Shown: positions 16,802 through 25,234 of the stretch, one piece after another
Position numbering within the stretch: position 1 is the first letter of the stretch
How the letters are laid out: each line of letters starts with the position of its first letter
Source of the DNA: Burkholderia sp. MS389
GTDB taxonomy: Bacteria; Pseudomonadota; Gammaproteobacteria; Burkholderiales; Burkholderiaceae
Reading direction: 5' to 3'
Assembly (NCBI RefSeq): GCF_016899425.1
Contig: NZ_CP045995.1
Location: 1,116,001-1,180,000 of the forward strand
Length of the DNA stretch: 64,000 nucleotides
Notes under the pieces: generated by a model
The model's input: the letters and a program-made list of their open reading frames with translations, nothing else
What the model was told of the DNA's origin: nothing
Databases searched by the model: none
Translations under genes and position numbers: made by a program

Positions 16802-18340
16802 ATGCGCTTCTTCACCCGGAACGCGGCGCCGAAACTGCCGCTGGAGCCGCTCGCCGGCATGCCGCTGGCGCTCGTCGCGATCGCGGTCAGCGTCGCGAAT
16901 TTCATGCAGACGCTCGACCTGACGATCGCGAACGTCGCCGTCCCGACCATCGCGGGCGATCTCGGCGTCGCCCCGGACATGGGCACGTGGATGCTGACCT
17001 CGTTCGCGACGCCGCTCGCGATCACGCTGCCGCTCACCGGCTGGCTCACGCAGCGCTTCGGCCAGGTGCGGCTGTTCCGCGTGTCGGTGCTGCTGTTCGT
17101 GCTGACGTCGGTCCTGTGCGGGATGGCGCCGAACTTCGAGTCGCTGCTGCTGTTTCGCGCGCTTCAGGGCGCCGCGTCGGGCCCGATCACCGCGCTGTCG
17201 CAGGCGCTGCTGATGGCGGTGTTCCCGTCGACGCGCCGCCACGTCGCGCTGGCCGTGTGGCAGACCACGACGTTCGTTGCACCGGTGCTCGGGCCGATCG
17301 CCGGCGGCTGGATTACCGACAACCTGAGCTGGCCGTACATCTTCTACGTGAACGTACCGCCGGGCCTGCTCGTGCTGGGTGTACTCGCGCGGCTGCTGAA
17401 GGGACGCGACAACGCGACGCGGCGGCTGCCGGTCGACGTCGTCGGGCTGCTGCTGCTCACCGCCGCATTCGGTTCGTTCCAGTTGCTGCTCGATCGCGGC
17501 CAGAACCTCGACTGGTTCGCCTCCGACGAAATTCGCATGCTGGCGGTCGTGAGCATCGTGTCGTTCGTCGCGCTGATCCTCTGGGAATTGACCGACGACC
17601 ATCCGATCGTCGACCTGCGGCTGTTCGCGGACCGCAACTTCACGACGAGCACGCTCGCGATCACGGTCGGCTTCGGGCTCTACTTCGGCGCGCTGGTGCT
17701 CGTGCCGCTGTGGCTGCAGACCCAGCAGGGCTACACGGCCACCTGGGCCGGCATCGCCACCGCACCGCTCGGCGTCGCGGGGATCGTGATCGCGCCGCTG
17801 CTCGGCCGCTTCCAGGGCCGCACCGACCCGCGCCTGCTCGCGACCGTCGCGCTCGTCGGCTGGGGCGCCGCGTCGTTCTGGCGCATGCATTTCAACAGCG
17901 ACGTGACCCTCGGCGACATCGCCGCCAATTCGCTGCTGATGGGCGCCGCCACCGCGTTCTTCATCACGCCGCTCGTGTCGCTGTCGCTCGCCGGGCTGGC
18001 CCGCGAGCGGCTGCCCGCGGCATCCGGGCTGCAGAACGCGCTGCGCCGGATCGGCACCAGCGTCGCGACCTCGGTCGCGCCGACTTACTTCGAGCGTCGT
18101 TCCCGCGTGCACAACACCTATCTCGTCGACCACATCACGCCGTACGATTTCGCGTCCGCCGACTGGTTCGCGCGGCTCGATCACGCGGGGCTGTCGCCGT
18201 CCGGCGCGCTCGCGTCGGTCTCGCATGCGATCGACGTCGAAGCGCACATGCTCGCGCTGAACGATTTCTCGTTCGGCTGCCTGCTGCTGTTCGGCGCGAC
18301 GCTGCTGGCGGTCTGGTCGATCCGCTATCGTCATGCGTGA
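16802..18340 (+). CDS. emrB: MFS drug/metabolite exporter, DHA2 (EmrB) family, 14 TM
   Basis: A 512-residue permease. It has family motif C-like and D-like sequences: NFMQTLDLTIANVAVPTIAGDLG at TM1, MLTSFATPLAITLPLTGWLTQRFGQVRLF (motif A loop), and APVLGPIAGGWITDNLSWPYIFYVNVP. About fourteen hydrophobic segments fit DHA2 transporters driven by proton entry. With the upstream adaptor and outer-membrane lipoprotein it makes a complete EmrAB-TolC-like pump. Its place between two arms of a biosynthetic cluster suggests it exports the product and provides self-protection. It converges on the DUF1330 operon. Confidence 0.9.
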   Translation: MRFFTRNAAPKLPLEPLAGMPLALVAIAVSVANFMQTLDLTIANVAVPTIAGDLGVAPDMGTWMLTSFATPLAITLPLTGWLTQRFGQVRLFRVSVLLFVLTSVLCGMAPNFESLLLFRALQGAASGPITALSQALLMAVFPSTRRHVALAVWQTTTFVAPVLGPIAGGWITDNLSWPYIFYVNVPPGLLVLGVLARLLKGRDNATRRLPVDVVGLLLLTAAFGSFQLLLDRGQNLDWFASDEIRMLAVVSIVSFVALILWELTDDHPIVDLRLFADRNFTTSTLAITVGFGLYFGALVLVPLWLQTQQGYTATWAGIATAPLGVAGIVIAPLLGRFQGRTDPRLLATVALVGWGAASFWRMHFNSDVTLGDIAANSLLMGAATAFFITPLVSLSLAGLARERLPAASGLQNALRRIGTSVATSVAPTYFERRSRVHNTYLVDHITPYDFASADWFARLDHAGLSPSGALASVSHAIDVEAHMLALNDFSFGCLLLFGATLLAVWSIRYRHA

Positions 18341-18400
18341 CGTCGTGAGGGGAAACCGCCGGAAGCCGTGTCGGCCGGCGGAGCGATCGACCGGGTAACC

Positions 18401-18458
18401 GGGCGGCGGGCGGCGGGCGGCGGGCGGCGGGCGGCGGGCGGCGGGCGGCGGGCGGCGG
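18401..18458. repeat. Heptanucleotide microsatellite (GGGCGGC)n
   Basis: About eight tandem copies of GGGCGGC lie in the convergent intergenic space 60 bp after the MFS stop. Copy number probably varies between strains by slippage. No gene depends on it directly. Confidence 0.85.
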
Positions 18459-18540
18459 AAGTCTCTGCCGGATCGCATCGCCGCCTCACCGATGAATCGA
18501 CTGCGCAGGGCCGCGTTCGGCGGCGCCCCGAATGAAAAAG

Positions 18541-18575
18541 GGGGCTCCGCGCCGAACGACACGGCGCGGAGCCCC
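18541..18575 (-). terminator. Rho-independent terminator of the Rieske/DAHP synthase operon
   Basis: A perfect 13-bp stem, GGGGCTCCGCGCC / GGCGCGGAGCCCC, with a 9-base loop. Read leftward it is followed directly by a T-run (from AAAAAG on the plus strand), so it fits a minus-strand terminator 54 bp after the DUF1330 stop. It may also stop the convergent pump transcript. Confidence 0.75.
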
Positions 18576-18626
18576 TTCTACTTCTACTTCTACTTCTACT
18601 TCTACTTCTACTTCTACTTCTACTTC
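18576..18626. repeat. Hexanucleotide microsatellite (TTCTAC)n
   Basis: About eight and a half perfect copies of TTCTAC (GTAGAA on the minus strand) sit between the DUF1330 stop codon and its terminator hairpin. It could be translated as Val-Glu repeats in another frame, but no gene is in that frame. Length change would alter the 3' untranslated region only. Confidence 0.88.
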
Positions 18627-18628
18627 GC

Positions 18629-18940
18629 TTAACGCGGATCGCCGGGCGCCGGCACGTAGCCGTCGGCAAGGATACCGATCGTCCGCGCGGCCGGCTCGCG
18701 CAGGCGCTTGGCCGCCTGATAGCCCTCCGACCGATACCACTCGCGGGCGCGCTCCGCCGACTCGAATTCGAGCACGACGACGCGCTTCGGCGCCCAGTCT
18801 CCTTCCAGCGTCTCGACTTCGGCGCCGCGCACCAGGAAGCGCCCACCGTACTCCGCCACCGTCGGCGCACCGAGCCGGCGGTACGCCTGGTAAGCGTCGA
18901 CGTCGTGCACATCGATATCGAACACCACGTACGCGCTCAT
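18629..18940 (-). CDS. DUF1330 family protein
   Basis: A 103-residue dimeric alpha/beta-barrel-type protein. [49 protein letters not shown] is characteristic of DUF1330, as is [24 protein letters not shown]. No catalytic function is established for the family. It overlaps the Rieske ferredoxin gene by 4 bases and is the last gene of the leftward DAHP synthase-oxygenase operon, so a role as a small-molecule-binding or tailoring protein in that pathway is plausible. Confidence 0.85.
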   Translation of the reverse strand: MSAYVVFDIDVHDVDAYQAYRRLGAPTVAEYGGRFLVRGAEVETLEGDWAPKRVVVLEFESAERAREWYRSEGYQAAKRLREPAARTIGILADGYVPAPGDPR

Positions 18941-19287
18941 GATCGCGCCTCCGCTGGCGCCGCCGCATCGGCCGGCGCGAGCTGCACGAACACGCGGCCG
19001 TTCTCGATCTTCACCGGATAGGTGTGCACGCACGTCGTCAGCGGTGCGCACAGCGCCATGCCGGTCCGCACGCTGAAGCGCCCCTGATGCAACGGGCATT
19101 CGATCTCGTCGTCGAGCAGGAAGCCGTCGCTCAATCGCGCGTCGCCATGCGTGCACTGGTTCTCGGTCGCGAAGATCTCGTCGCCGACCGCATACAGCGC
19201 GATGTCGCGGCCCCCCACCCAGACGCCGAGTATTCCGTCGGCGCGCACCGTTTCCGGCGCGACTGCATCGATCCATTCCGTAGTCAC
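18937..19287 (-). CDS. Rieske [2Fe-2S] ferredoxin of a ring-hydroxylating oxygenase
   Basis: A 116-residue protein with the Rieske ligands C-T-H and C-P-L-H ([17 protein letters not shown] and [12 protein letters not shown]), the standard fold for naphthalene/biphenyl-type ferredoxins. I chose the GTG at 19287, which has GAGG about 9 bases upstream and lies 14 bp after the beta-subunit stop. It should carry electrons from a reductase to the adjacent oxygenase. No ferredoxin reductase gene is in this cluster, so the reductase must be supplied from elsewhere. Confidence 0.85.
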   Translation of the reverse strand: MTTEWIDAVAPETVRADGILGVWVGGRDIALYAVGDEIFATENQCTHGDARLSDGFLLDDEIECPLHQGRFSVRTGMALCAPLTTCVHTYPVKIENGRVFVQLAPADAAAPAEARS

Positions 19288-19301
19288 GTTCGGCACCTCG
19301 T

Positions 19302-19829
19302 TCAGATCGGGTAAATCAGCGAGTTCGGAATCATCTCGCTGTCGTACACGCAGATGCGCGACTCGAAACGCAGCCCGTGCGGCGTACGCACGATCCGGTC
19401 CAGGTAGCGCCCGGTGTTGTACACATCGCTCATCTGCTCGGTCTTCGTGCGCAGCACCGCGTAGTTCGTCTCCGCCTCGATCACCGCGTCGTCGAGATAC
19501 GTGATGAACGGCAGCCCGATCACGTGGCGCTGGTAGTACGGATCGAAGAACAGCGTCTCCTTGATCCCGTAGACGCGATCCTTCAGCATGCCCTTGCTCT
19601 CGAAGTCCATCACCGCGAGGGGCAGGTTGCGCTCGTGGTTCTCGCGCGGCACCACCGTGTACCGGCATTGCTCGATGAAGAATTCCGGCCACGCGTCCCA
19701 GTCGCCGCCGTCGAGCACGGCCGCATATCTCGCATTGAGCTGGACGAGCGAATAGAAATCCTCGAAATTCGCGCCGCCCGCGTGCGGCTCGGCGGACGGT
19801 CGGTCCGTTCGTGTCGTGATCGTGCTCAT
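19302..19829 (-). CDS. Aromatic-ring-hydroxylating oxygenase, beta subunit
   Basis: A 175-residue SnoaL/ring_hydroxyl_B fold protein. The N-terminal [32 protein letters not shown], the central [30 protein letters not shown] and the C-terminal [24 protein letters not shown] are typical of small subunits of salicylate/anthranilate-type dioxygenases. It is structural and helps shape the alpha3beta3 hexamer. It begins immediately before the alpha-subunit stop (adjacent genes, no gap), so stoichiometric translation is likely. Confidence 0.87.
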   Translation of the reverse strand: MSTITTRTDRPSAEPHAGGANFEDFYSLVQLNARYAAVLDGGDWDAWPEFFIEQCRYTVVPRENHERNLPLAVMDFESKGMLKDRVYGIKETLFFDPYYQRHVIGLPFITYLDDAVIEAETNYAVLRTKTEQMSDVYNTGRYLDRIVRTPHGLRFESRICVYDSEMIPNSLIYPI

Positions 19830-21104
19830 TCAGGCCTCCATCACTTGGCGCCAGTACTGGTACATGCCGCGCACCAGCGTTTCGCTGACCATATGTTCGG
19901 TCTGCTCGTCGATCTGCCGGCCGCCGAGCTCGTTGTAGACGTTGCCGTGCTGGATCTGCTCGAAGCTCTGCTGCACGCATTCGATGACCTCGCCGTCGTC
20001 CGCCGACACGAAGCCGGCCGGCCCGAACAGATTGGCCTGACGCAGACGGCGCCGCGTCATCTCTTCCGTGTCGGTCTCGAAACCGAAATGCGTCCACACG
20101 TAGTCGAACACGCCCGGGCCGATCGGCCGGATGCGACGCGTCGACAACGCATTGACCTGCTGCTGGATGATGACGCTCGGCATCAGCGTGAGCATCACGA
20201 CGGTCGGATCGCCCCACCACGGTTCGTGCACGACGTCGAGGAAGCGGTCGTCGTGCAGCGTCATGCGCTCCTTGAAGCTCGTCACGTTGTGGGTCACCTC
20301 GCCGCCGCCGCCGCCGCTGCGGATCGACACCATCGCGCCATGCCGGTGATGCGCATCGGTCACGAGCCGGGCGGGATTGTCCGCGCGCCACAGGCCGAAG
20401 TTGACGAACCAGGTATGCAGCAGCCCGGCGTGATACGGATCCTTGATGTTCTCGACCATCAGTTTCCAGTTGCTCGGCACGCGCTGCCGCGTGTAGCCGA
20501 GCACGGTCAGCTTCGGGCCGTGGAACAGACGATCGTAGTAAGGCAGGATGCGCGGGCCGAGGAAGTCCTCGAACGATTCGACGTTCTCGTCGAACGACGC
20601 GAACACGGCGCCGCCGCGCGTCGACACGCGCAGGCGCCGCAGCGCATGCTTGCCCGGCTCGAAATCCGCCGGCATGCCGCCGTTGATCGTGCCGCCCTGA
20701 CGCACGCCGCGCCGGAACGGCACGCCGATCAGGTTGCCCTTCAGGTCGTAGTTCCACTGGTGATACGGGCAGTGGAAATCCTTCGCCTTCCCCGAGCGCT
20801 CGCGGCAGAACTGCATGCCGCGGTGCGCGCACGCGTTTTCGAAGACGACGATCTCGCCGTCCTCCGTGCGCGTCATCACGACGGATCGCTCGCCGACTTC
20901 CGTGCGCTGGAAATCGCCGGGAGACGGCACTTCGGCTTCGAGGCCGATGTAGCACCAGTGATTCGCATAGAACAGGCGCTCGAGTTCCCGCTGGTACAGC
21001 GCTTCACTCGTATACGCCTCGTAGGGTGTGCGGCTGGCGCCGTCGCCTTTCCAGTCGAGCGCGCGGGCGATGTCGATGGGTGAGTTCAAGAGAGCTCCTT
21101 TCAT
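19830..21104 (-). CDS. Aromatic-ring-hydroxylating oxygenase, alpha subunit (Rieske non-heme iron)
   Basis: A 424-residue catalytic subunit. The Rieske centre is at [20 protein letters not shown] and the following CPYH (C-x-H ... C-x2-H). The mononuclear iron site is DPYHAGLLH with the bridging Asp. The C-terminal domain keeps the conserved FGFETDTEE and [18 protein letters not shown] stretches. It is closest by eye to salicylate-5-hydroxylase/anthranilate-dioxygenase type enzymes, meaning it should hydroxylate an aromatic or aromatic-like ring carrying a polar group. Directly downstream of DAHP synthase, it is more likely a biosynthetic tailoring enzyme than a catabolic one. Confidence 0.88.
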   Translation of the reverse strand: MKGALLNSPIDIARALDWKGDGASRTPYEAYTSEALYQRELERLFYANHWCYIGLEAEVPSPGDFQRTEVGERSVVMTRTEDGEIVVFENACAHRGMQFCRERSGKAKDFHCPYHQWNYDLKGNLIGVPFRRGVRQGGTINGGMPADFEPGKHALRRLRVSTRGGAVFASFDENVESFEDFLGPRILPYYDRLFHGPKLTVLGYTRQRVPSNWKLMVENIKDPYHAGLLHTWFVNFGLWRADNPARLVTDAHHRHGAMVSIRSGGGGGEVTHNVTSFKERMTLHDDRFLDVVHEPWWGDPTVVMLTLMPSVIIQQQVNALSTRRIRPIGPGVFDYVWTHFGFETDTEEMTRRRLRQANLFGPAGFVSADDGEVIECVQQSFEQIQHGNVYNELGGRQIDEQTEHMVSETLVRGMYQYWRQVMEA

Positions 21105-22211
21105 TCAGTAAGAAACGGCCTGCATCGCGACGGCGGCGCCGTGCGCGATGAAGCCGGCTGGCGAACGCCGCCGCGCAACCGCCGCGGCAGCCAACTGCTC
21201 GACGAGTTCGGCCGTGTGATCCCAGCCGAGACATGCGTCGGTGATGCTTTGGCCGAATACCGGCGGCGTGCCCGGCACCAGGTCCTGCCGCCCCTCGACG
21301 AGGAACGACTCGATCATCACGCCCACGATCGCGCGCTCGCCGCGATGCAGTTGCGCGGCGACGTTGCCGCACACGTCGATCTGCGCGCGGGTCTGCTTGC
21401 CGCTGTTGCCATGGCTCGCGTCGATCACGACATACGGGGGAAGATGGGCGTCGCGCAGCGCGGCGCAGGCGGCCGCGACGCTGGCGGCGTCGTAGTTCGG
21501 GGTCTTGCCGCCGCGCAGGACGACATGCGTGTCGGGATTGCCGCGCGTGGTCGCGATTTCCACGCCGCCGGACACGGACGACCTCAGGTAGCTATGCGAC
21601 GCCCGCGACGCGCGGATCGCGTCGATCGCGACCTTCACGTTGCCGTCGGTGCCGTTCTTGAAGCCGACCGGCAGGTCGAGCCCCGACGCGGCCTGGCGAT
21701 GGATCTGCGATTCGGTCGTGCGCGCGCCGATCGCGCCCCACGACACGAGATCGTCGAGATACGGCGCGGTCATCGGATCGAGAAATTCGGTCGCGGCCGG
21801 CAAGCCCAGCGCATTGATGCGGAGCAGCACCTTGCGCGCGACGCGCAGGCCGTCCTCGATCCGGAAACTGCCGTCGAGATACGGGTCGTTCAGCAGCCCT
21901 TTCCAGCCGACCGTGGTGCGCGGCTTTTCGAAATAGACGCGCATCACGATCTCGAGCACATCGGCGTACCGCTCGCGCAGCGGCGCGAGGCGGCGCGCGA
22001 ACGCCAGCGCGGCGTCCGCATCATGGATCGAGCACGGGCCGACGATCAGCGCAAGCCGGTCGTCCTCGCCCGCGATGATGCGCGCCAATGCGCGCCGCGC
22101 ATCGCCGATCGACCGTGCCAGGCCGGGATCGCAGGGCAACTCGGCGCGCAACCGCTGCGCACTGATCACCGCCACGCCTTGCGTCAACGCTGCCTCAACG
22201 GATTTTTCCAT
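21105..22211 (-). CDS. aroG: DAHP synthase, class I alpha (AroG/F/H type), probably feedback-insensitive
   Basis: A 368-residue enzyme that condenses PEP and erythrose 4-phosphate, the first step of the shikimate pathway. All catalytic motifs are present: LIVGPCSIHD, EKPRTTVGWKGLLNDP, GARTTESQ, PVGFKNGTDG, VIDASHGNSGKQ, GVMIESFLVEG and SITDACLGW. In my hand alignment with E. coli AroG, the Phe-pocket positions P150, S211 and V221 are Ala, Arg and Ala here, which would be expected to weaken feedback inhibition. It is the first gene of the leftward operon with the Rieske oxygenase and probably a pathway-dedicated copy. It starts 206 bp from the divergent thioesterase. Confidence 0.9.
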   Translation of the reverse strand: MEKSVEAALTQGVAVISAQRLRAELPCDPGLARSIGDARRALARIIAGEDDRLALIVGPCSIHDADAALAFARRLAPLRERYADVLEIVMRVYFEKPRTTVGWKGLLNDPYLDGSFRIEDGLRVARKVLLRINALGLPAATEFLDPMTAPYLDDLVSWGAIGARTTESQIHRQAASGLDLPVGFKNGTDGNVKVAIDAIRASRASHSYLRSSVSGGVEIATTRGNPDTHVVLRGGKTPNYDAASVAAACAALRDAHLPPYVVIDASHGNSGKQTRAQIDVCGNVAAQLHRGERAIVGVMIESFLVEGRQDLVPGTPPVFGQSITDACLGWDHTAELVEQLAAAAVARRRSPAGFIAHGAAVAMQAVSY

Positions 22212-22284
22212 TTAACGCTCCACTCTCGCTGATCGGATGCCGATTTACGGAGGCAATTAGAGCGCGGTCAAATCCCCGGTGATA

Positions 22285-22338
22285 CTGTCATTTATCTCAG
22301 AAGCATTTCACATAGTGAATATCTGTGATTTCCGACAG
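22285..22338. promoter_or_regulatory. Divergent control region with two lux-box-like palindromes and a TTCAC dyad
   Basis: Between DAHP synthase (leftward) and the thioesterase (rightward) lie CTGTCATTTATCTCAG (22285-22300) and CTGTGATTTCCGACAG (22323-22338). Both are 16-mers of the CT-N12-AG type bound by LuxR proteins, and the second has perfect CTGT/ACAG ends. Between them is TTCAC-ATA-GTGAA (22307-22319), a candidate LysR or other dyad. The segment is AT-rich for this window. Function is inferred from sequence alone. Confidence 0.45.
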
Positions 22339-22417
22339 TATTCCGATATGCGGTTCACGTCTAACTTAACTCCTGCCAAAAACGTTCTCACCCGCCGTTC
22401 TGCCAAGGAGCCTCGCA

Positions 22418-22858
22418 ATGACAAGAAAGTATTTTGAAACCCGAATCGACGTGAAGTATCGGGAAACGGACGCGATGGGCCATGTGAGCAGCCCCGTCTA
22501 TTACGACTATCTGCAGCACGCGTACCTGACCTACATGCACGACCTGCTCGAGCTGCCGTATTCGGAAAAGCTGCCGCACATCATGGTCAAGACCGCGTGC
22601 GAATATCTGAAGCCCGCGCAGTACGGCGATACGATCACGGTCCGCAGCAGCGTCACGCGCTTCGGCTCGAAGAGCTTCGAACTGGAATACCTGATGGTGC
22701 GCGACGGGCAGGCGGGCACCGAGGATTCGGCCGACGATCCGGCGGTGGTGGCGCGGGCCGTGTCCACGCACGTGATGTTCGACTACGGCAGCAAGACCAC
22801 GGTGCCGGTGCCGGAAGAGTTCAGGACGCGCGTGCTGTCGTTCCAGGGCGCGATCTGA
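22418..22858 (+). CDS. Acyl-CoA thioesterase, YbgC/4HBT hotdog family
   Basis: A 146-residue single hotdog domain with the active-site segment VKYRETDAMGHVSSPVYYDYLQHAYLTYMHDL, where the Asp after ET and the following histidine/asparagine-type region mark 4-hydroxybenzoyl-CoA thioesterase-like enzymes; TACEYLKPAQYGDTITVRSSVTRFG follows. It has its own ribosome-binding site (AAGGAG about 10 bases before the ATG) and is divergent from the DAHP synthase operon. It is the second thioesterase of the cluster. TdaD of tropodithietic acid biosynthesis is reported to be a thioesterase of this general kind. Confidence 0.85.
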   Translation: MTRKYFETRIDVKYRETDAMGHVSSPVYYDYLQHAYLTYMHDLLELPYSEKLPHIMVKTACEYLKPAQYGDTITVRSSVTRFGSKSFELEYLMVRDGQAGTEDSADDPAVVARAVSTHVMFDYGSKTTVPVPEEFRTRVLSFQGAI

Positions 22859-22898
22859 TGCGGCAACCGGGGGTCCACGACGGACGCCCCGGTACCGT

Positions 22899-23150
22899 TC
22901 ACGCAAACACGATCAGGCCCATCAACACGGCTTTCACGACCGCATTGGTCTTGTTGGACGCGTTGAGCTTGACGATCGATCTCGAAATGTGGAAGTTGAT
23001 CGTCCGCTCGGTCAGGCCGAGAATGATGCCGATCTCATAGGCGGTCTTCCCTTCCGCCGCCCATCGCAACACCTCGCATTCGCGCATGCTCAGCGCGACA
23101 TCCGCGGGCGCCGCTATATTCGCCGCACACTGAATCATTCGTTTCTCCAT
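22899..23150 (-). CDS. Stand-alone LuxR-type HTH protein
   Basis: An 83-residue protein that is essentially one GerE/LuxR DNA-binding domain: LSMRECEVLRWAAEGKTAYEIGIILGLTERTINFHISRSIVKLNASNKTNAVVKAVLMGLI. No autoinducer-binding or receiver domain precedes it. The HTH is most like those of quorum-sensing LuxR proteins rather than NarL-type regulators. It is complete, with its own 255-bp upstream region, so it is probably a real small regulator and not a truncation, though a decayed longer gene cannot be excluded. Possible targets are the lux-box-like sites at 22285-22338. Confidence 0.8.
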   Translation of the reverse strand: MEKRMIQCAANIAAPADVALSMRECEVLRWAAEGKTAYEIGIILGLTERTINFHISRSIVKLNASNKTNAVVKAVLMGLIVFA

Positions 23151-23405
23151 CCAGAATAAGACGCCAATGTTTCAGATTCGTTATTTCCAGCGTTCACCTC
23201 AATTCACATACCCCTCGGATTGGATGTTTATTATTTAAAGGCGTCACGAATATTCGGCGAATTCACAAGCAACGATCGTCCCACGCATTATCTCCGGCGT
23301 TGTCACAATGGAATCGAGCATACCGAATCGATTTACGCTGCGGAAGATGCACGAGACGCAATGTATCAATGACGTTGACGCACGCCACCAGAGTTGCATG
23401 ATGCG

Positions 23406-24344
23406 TCACATCGAAGCGGCCGCATGACAAGCAGGTGCGATCGCCTCGGCCACGCGCGGCGCGCAGATACCGCGCACGCAATCGCGCAGCCAGCGATGCG
23501 CGGGGTCGCGGTCGAAACGCGGGTGCCAGATCTGCGAGACGGTCAGGTCCGCGATCGGCAACGGCAGCGTGAAGCTGTACATGCCGACGCGGGACCGCTC
23601 GGTCTGCCGCTCCGGCACGCTGGCGACGAAGTCCGAGCTGCGCGCGAGCGACAGCGCGGTCGGAAAGCTCGACACGACGGTCGTCACCGAGCGCGCGATG
23701 CCGAGCGAATCGAGCAACGTATCGATCGGGCCGTTGAACTGCCCGCGGCGCGACACGCTCACTTGCGGAAACGACGCGAAGCGCTGCGGCGTGATTTCGC
23801 CGGTCGCCAGCGGATGATCCGCGCGGACCACGCCGATGAAGCGGTCGCGAAACAGCGCCTGCACGCGCAGCTCCGGGCCGGCCTGGCCGATCACGCCAAC
23901 CTCGAGATCGATGTCGCCATTGCGCAGCGCATCGACATGCTTGTTGGGTTTCGGCGCGAAGCGCAGCCGCACGTCGGGCGCGGCGCGCGACGCGTGTTCG
24001 AGCAGCGCCGGCGCGAAGGTCTCGACGAATGCCTCGTTCGCGCGAATCGAGAACGTGCGCTTGAGCGTACTCATGTCGACCCGTTCGCACGGGCACATGA
24101 CCGAATGCGCCTCCACGACGAGCGCATGCACCCTGTCGCGCAACTCGAGCGCGCGCGGAGTCGGGACGAGATCGCGCCCTGCCCGCACCAGCAACGGGTC
24201 GCCCGTCATCACCCGCAAGCGCGCGAGCGAGCGGCTGAGGGCGGACGGACTGAGGCCGAGCGCGTTGGCCGCGCCCACGACGCTGTTCTCGGACAGCAAC
24301 GCGTCCAGAACGACGAGAAGATTGAGGTCGATGGAAGTCGCCAT
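23406..24344 (-). CDS. LysR-family transcriptional regulator
   Basis: A 312-residue protein starting at the ATG at 24344 (an in-frame upstream extension to 24794 lacks family similarity). The N-terminal winged HTH is canonical, IDLNLLVVLDALLSENSVVGAANALGLSPSALSRSLARLR, and resembles the NodD/NahR/SyrM branch, followed by a periplasmic-binding-protein-like sensor domain. That branch often senses aromatic compounds. It borders the biosynthetic cluster and probably controls it, perhaps through the TTCAC dyad at 22307-22319. Confidence 0.88.
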   Translation of the reverse strand: MATSIDLNLLVVLDALLSENSVVGAANALGLSPSALSRSLARLRVMTGDPLLVRAGRDLVPTPRALELRDRVHALVVEAHSVMCPCERVDMSTLKRTFSIRANEAFVETFAPALLEHASRAAPDVRLRFAPKPNKHVDALRNGDIDLEVGVIGQAGPELRVQALFRDRFIGVVRADHPLATGEITPQRFASFPQVSVSRRGQFNGPIDTLLDSLGIARSVTTVVSSFPTALSLARSSDFVASVPERQTERSRVGMYSFTLPLPIADLTVSQIWHPRFDRDPAHRWLRDCVRGICAPRVAEAIAPACHAAASM

Positions 24345-25234
24345 GTTGCGCTCTTGCTGTACTGTCGGGACCGGCCGGCCGATGGGCCGACGGCATCGTG
24401 CCTCGGGCGCATGTGCTCCGTGATTCGCGATAGACCGGAAATCGGCAATCGCGCCGCCGAGCCTGACGCACGATCGTGCGTCCGCCGAAATGGCGGGCAG
24501 CGAATGGCGGGGAGTATTCGTGCCACTGAGAAAATCCGCTGCGGATTTATTGCACTTGTGAACGATTGTGCACCGCGCTGCAATAAATCGCAACCGGACG
24601 CGATGCGTATCGGGTTTAAATGAAACGATGCGCGCGAATGAACAATAAAATAAAACCGATTTCGATTGCGTCGATCCGCGCATCGCACACGCAAGCCGGC
24701 CGGTGAAGCAGGGCCCGCAACGGCAAAGCCAGTGCGGGCGCCACCAGGTGCTGCATGCCCGGCCGGCACGGCTTCCGCGCAAAGCACCGCACACTCCCGC
24801 GCATCGCGATCGAATGTCAGAACATTTAGACGCTTCTATTGACTTTCACACCGATATTCCGCGCTGGCTCGCATACGTTTATGAAACCCATTCGATCGGC
24901 CGATTCGCGCAGGTCTTCCCGCGATATGAGATAAACCCGTCGGATTGTGTGGCCTGCCCCTTTTGCGATTCGATCGATATTTCACTTGTCCGGTGACGTT
25001 TGGTCCGATCCGCGCTGCCCGAGTCTTTATCCTTGTAAAAATTTCGGCCAGAGAGAAAATCGCGCGACATTGGTTCGTCGGTCTCGTCGTGCAGGCAACG
25101 CAGCGCCGCGCGGCCGTCTGTGTCTTTCGCCGCGAACGGTCGTGGCCGATAATGGGCACGCCGTTCGTCCCGGCATGACGACACACACCGCCAGGATCGA
25201 CGCACACGGCAACCGCGCCAGGAGGACCCGCTGC
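24345..25234. other. Long AT-richer intergenic region
   Basis: About 890 bp between the LysR gene and the DUF2945 gene with only one weak short frame (24814-24996). The stretch 24590-25060 is visibly lower in GC than its neighbours. It marks the right-hand edge of the biosynthetic cluster. I saw no mobile-element sequence, tRNA or repeat. Confidence 0.5.
24814..24996 (+). CDS. Possible 60-residue protein with a Cys-rich end
   Basis: ATG at 24814, stop at 24996. The peptide (MSEHLDASIDFHTDIPRW and on) ends with CVACPFCDSIDIS, a C-x2-C-x2-C arrangement. There is no clear ribosome-binding site and no family I recognise. Its composition is less Arg/Pro-skewed than random frames here, which is the only reason to list it. 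Confidence 0.22.
   Translation: MSEHLDASIDFHTDIPRWLAYVYETHSIGRFAQVFPRYEINPSDCVACPFCDSIDISLVR

Noticed and set aside
18486..18968. ORF encoding a run of Val-Glu repeats
   Set aside because: It is a frame through the (TTCTAC)n microsatellite and antisense/out of frame with DUF1330; the repeat follows the real stop codon.
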